Below, piece by piece: positions 61,971 through 64,000 of a stretch of DNA of 64,000 nt. How positions within the stretch are numbered: the first letter of the stretch is position 1; every line of letters starts with the position of its first letter. The notes below the pieces were generated by a model, which ran no database searches, was not told where the DNA came from, and was given only the letters and a program-made list of their open reading frames with translations. The stretch is taken from NCBI RefSeq assembly GCF_022230925.1, contig NZ_JAKKFH010000008.1, positions 62,001-126,000 of the forward strand, in the 5' to 3' direction. The position numbers and the translations under genes were made by a program. The DNA comes from Micromonospora alfalfae (lineage in GTDB: Bacteria; Actinomycetota; Actinomycetes; Mycobacteriales; Micromonosporaceae).

Positions 61971-63044
61971 TCAGCGGACCACGCCGATGCCCGTGAACGA
62001 CCTGTCGTACTCGGTGAACGACCGGTTGGTGTACGGCGCGTAGATCCAGGTGCGCAGCGAGTTGGCGGCGGTGTCGACCTCGACCAGACGTACCGGGTTG
62101 GTGCTGTTGGAGTGGAACGTCTGGAGGAACGAATAGACCTTGTTCCCGTTGACTCCGGTGTCGACCCGGTTGGCGGCGATGCCGGTGTGACCGGAGAAGA
62201 CGAACCGGATGTTGGCGTACTGCTTGACCAGGTTGTCGAAGAGGTACTGCGGGCTCGTCGCGCCGTACCCGGCGCTTTGCTCGATGGCGCCGTTGCCGTC
62301 GATGTAGTCGTGGGTGACCACGATGACGTTGTGCCGGGGGTTGGCGGCGACGACGCTCCTGGCCCAGTTCACGGCCGCGACCCGGGGCCAGAGTTCCAGG
62401 GTCAGCACCATCCACTGCACGCCACCGGCCGTGAAGGTCGAATACGAGTTGTCGACCTTGCCGGCCTCGAACTGCCCCCGGACCGCGCGGTACTGGCCGA
62501 CTGTGAAGTACTGGTTGAACACGCCGGTGTCGCGGATGAGTTCGCGGGTGCGGGCGGGGTCGCGGGCCGACCCGCCGACGCCGGTCGCCTGGGTGTCGTG
62601 GTTGCCGAGCGCCAGCGCGTACGGGATGGCCGCGTTCTCGATCGGTCGCATCGCGTTACGGGCGATGACGTACTGCGCGTGGTCCGGGGTGTCCCAGTTG
62701 ACCACGTCGCCGGAGGAGGTCACGAAGCGCAGGTCCAGCGCGGACCGGTTCTGCACCAACCAGTTCGTGCGGTTGAGGAACCGGGTGTCCGAGCTGTTGA
62801 GCACCTCCTGCTGGGTGTCCGGCAGGACGGCGAAGCTGAACTTCGGGTCGGTGGTGCCCGCGGTCTCCATCAGCGCGTACGCGACATGAACGTTGCGGTC
62901 GCAGGAGTCGGCCCTGAAGTCGTTGACGAACTGGATCCGCACTGTGTGCTGACCGCCGCCGACCGCCGTGCCGACCGGATAGGTGCCGTAGCTGGTCGCG
63001 CTGACGATTGTGGTCTGGCCGACGTTGACGCCGTCGACAGTCAC
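61971..63044 (-). pseudogene. Metallophosphoesterase gene with 5' truncation
   Basis: The readable part (357 aa from a GTG) starts in the middle of a carbohydrate-binding module (WPTVRVTVDGVNVG, CDRNVHVAYAL) and continues as a complete calcineurin-like phosphoesterase domain (FAVLPDTQQEV, SSGDVVNWD, ALGNHDTQ, VVTHDY, FSGHTG). Family members of this layout are secreted, but no signal peptide is present. CBM sequence continues in frame upstream of the GTG (about 25 residues) to a TGA within the end of the neighbouring gene, with no usable start. The 5' end seems to have been deleted. It could still be translated from the GTG, but the product would stay inside the cell. Confidence 0.6.
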
Positions 63045-63090
63045 CCGGACGGTCGGCCAGCCCCCACCCGCGCAACGGAGACTGTCAGCG

Positions 63091-63546
63091 TCAATTGGTC
63101 CGGGTGCGGAGGCTCCGGGTCAGGACGGGGATCATCACCGCCGCGGCGACGAGGTGCAGCCCGAGCAGAGCGGTGATGGTGGCCGCGTTCGCCCCCGAGA
63201 TGAGGGCCGGGACCAGCGAGAGCGCGCTCAGCGCCACGGCCGTCCAGACGAACCGGTCGGCGGGCCGAGCGCTCCACCGGAGCAGAGCCACGGCGATGAC
63301 GACGCCCACTACCGAGAAGAAGCCGGTCACCACGGTGAACCCGGACAACGGAATCGTCTCGCCGCCATCGGGGATCTCGAAGTCGACGCCGGCGGCCCGG
63401 GCCAGCGCGGCGGCGACGGTGGTGGTCACCATCGCCGCGAGCGTGGCAAACACGCCGGTGCCGATGAGCCCGCGGAATCGGTGGGGGAAGCTGGGGCGGC
63501 CCGTTGTCGGGCCGGCGACGGTCTCGGTGTCCTTCGTGCTGTTCAC
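63091..63546 (-). CDS. DUF6069-type integral membrane protein
   Basis: Protein of 151 aa with four membrane helices (about 28-50, 68-90, 98-118, 120-143). The pattern, with an acidic loop after helix 1 (GVDFEIPDGGETIP), is that of DUF6069 proteins of unknown function. The GTG has GAGGGAG upstream. The same frame stays open upstream through a separate small coding stretch. The gene ends on the truncated metallophosphoesterase sequence. Confidence 0.78.
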   Translation of the reverse strand: MNSTKDTETVAGPTTGRPSFPHRFRGLIGTGVFATLAAMVTTTVAAALARAAGVDFEIPDGGETIPLSGFTVVTGFFSVVGVVIAVALLRWSARPADRFVWTAVALSALSLVPALISGANAATITALLGLHLVAAAVMIPVLTRSLRTRTN

Positions 63547-63831
63547 GTCGTCTCCCTCATGATGAGGCTGGCGTACAGGATGTGTTGACTGGCGTGTGAC
63601 GGCCCCGGGCGTGAAGACACGCACCCTCGCCGTGCGGCGGCCGGGGTTGCGCAGCGCGCGGACGCCGGTGCCACGCAGCCAGAACCCGGCATCGCGGCCG
63701 AGGACCGGCCCGGGTTCGCCGTCGCGCAACTCCAGCTGCACCCGCCCACTGGTGACGACGCCGAACGCGTCGTACCACTCCGCCGTGACCACCGCGGCAC
63801 GCGCGCCACGGCGCAGCGTGAGCGTCCACAC
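63547..63831 (-). CDS. Hypothetical small protein downstream of ECF sigma gene
   Basis: From a GTG four bases after the sigma-factor stop, about 75 residues look like a real beta-rich protein (LTLRRGARAAVVTAEWYDAF, GPVLGRDAGFWLRGTG, TARVRVFTPG). After FTPG the third-position G/C bias drops, yet the frame stays open into the DUF6069 gene. Either the stop codon was lost, or the run of about 20 codons is chance and the protein is fused to DUF6069. No family was recognised. Confidence 0.42.
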
Positions 63832-63835
63832 GGGA

Positions 63836-64000
63836 CTACTCCGTGCCGTCCGCCAGCAGGCGGTCCGGCAACCCGAGCCGTGGGAACTGGTCGTCGTGGA
63901 ACGTGACGATCTCGGTGATCGCGCCGCCGGTGATGCGCAGGACGTCGATCGTCAACGGCAGGTACGCGCCGTCCTGCTTGCGCCAGTGGTAGAAGGCGAC
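63836..64000 (-). CDS. C-terminal end of an ECF sigma factor with SnoaL-like domain (partial)
   Basis: Only the last 54 residues are in the window. VAFYHWRKQDGAYLPLTIDV and ITEIVTFHDDQFPRLGLPD are the end of the SnoaL/NTF2-like tail of SigJ-type (ECF41-like or related) sigma factors. The rest of the gene lies beyond the window. It ends at TAG, four bases before the next gene. Confidence 0.7.
   Translation of the reverse strand, partial: VAFYHWRKQDGAYLPLTIDVLRITGGAITEIVTFHDDQFPRLGLPDRLLADGTE

Noticed and set aside
1..64000. Biosynthetic gene cluster, prophage, insertion sequence, CRISPR array or RNA genes
   Set aside because: No NRPS/PKS modules, phage structural genes, transposases, spaced direct repeats, or tRNA/rRNA-like sequences were recognised on reading both strands.

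Overview
The window is very GC-rich DNA with strong G/C bias at third codon positions and dense, often translationally coupled genes. The gene families point to an actinomycete, most likely Micromonosporaceae (a Micromonospora-like genome): conservon-type CvnA/B/C signalling proteins, IniBAC dynamin-like proteins, a DUF574-type methyltransferase, a HelR-type RNA polymerase recycling motor behind a rifamycin-associated element, many secreted CBM2/ricin/discoidin proteins and DmdR1/IdeR-type iron boxes. No rRNA, tRNA, CRISPR array, transposase or prophage was recognised. It reads as an ordinary chromosomal arm rich in signalling and secretion genes.

Layout. 1-2.4 kb: a two-component pair (sensor cut by the window edge) and a small membrane-anchored protein. 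2.5-6.5 kb: a giant secreted ThuA/sugar-dehydrogenase/PKD/CBM protein; a small Cys-rich DUF1540 gene behind an iron-box-like site. 7.2-19.3 kb: the most interesting block. An iniB-iniA-iniC-like dynamin operon reads leftward. A tightly coupled operon (degenerate Hsp70, IniR-like AAA/LuxR regulator, CvnA-like kinase, Roadblock, DUF742, membrane-anchored CBM2-like protein) reads rightward from a shared 301-bp region. 19.3-24.6 kb: an ABC/FtsX exporter with its own NarL-type two-component system. 24.7-28.4 kb: secreted glycerophosphodiesterase, a membrane protein, and a STAS/YccF locus with a reading-frame anomaly. 28.5-31.6 kb: HelR with RAE, and an unknown protein. 31.6-36.5 kb: a ricin/FN3/sugar-dehydrogenase secreted protein, an ECF sigma factor divergent from a Ser/Thr kinase, and a lipoprotein. 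36.8-43.9 kb: serine beta-lactamase-family protein, another two-component system, a methyltransferase, an FN3-CBM2 secreted protein and an HTH_42/YcaQ-like protein. 44.4-49.9 kb: one 1820-residue carboxylase with a eukaryote-like single-chain layout. 50-54.8 kb: a small membrane protein, an ECF sigma factor, and a heterodimeric ABC exporter controlled by an iron box. 54.8-61.9 kb: a sugar-acid uptake and catabolism operon (ABC import, DgoD, ManD, gluconokinase) divergent from a FadR/GntR regulator. 62-64 kb: a 5'-truncated metallophosphoesterase, a DUF6069 membrane protein and the C-terminus of an ECF sigma factor.

How the genes work together. In the 7-19 kb block every junction of the rightward operon is an overlap or a few bases, so the regulator, chaperone-like ATPase, membrane kinase and small signalling adaptors are probably made in step and act on the facing dynamin operon. 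My reading is an envelope-stress or membrane-remodelling system. At 55-61 kb the binding protein and two permeases lack an ATPase, which would have to be supplied in trans (MsiK-type). The two enolase-superfamily dehydratases convert hexonates to 2-keto-3-deoxy acids, and the kinase phosphorylates gluconate. Convergent gene pairs are almost always separated by strong GC-rich hairpins without a U-tract.

Limits: family calls come from motifs read by eye and remembered family features; no database search or alignment was run.
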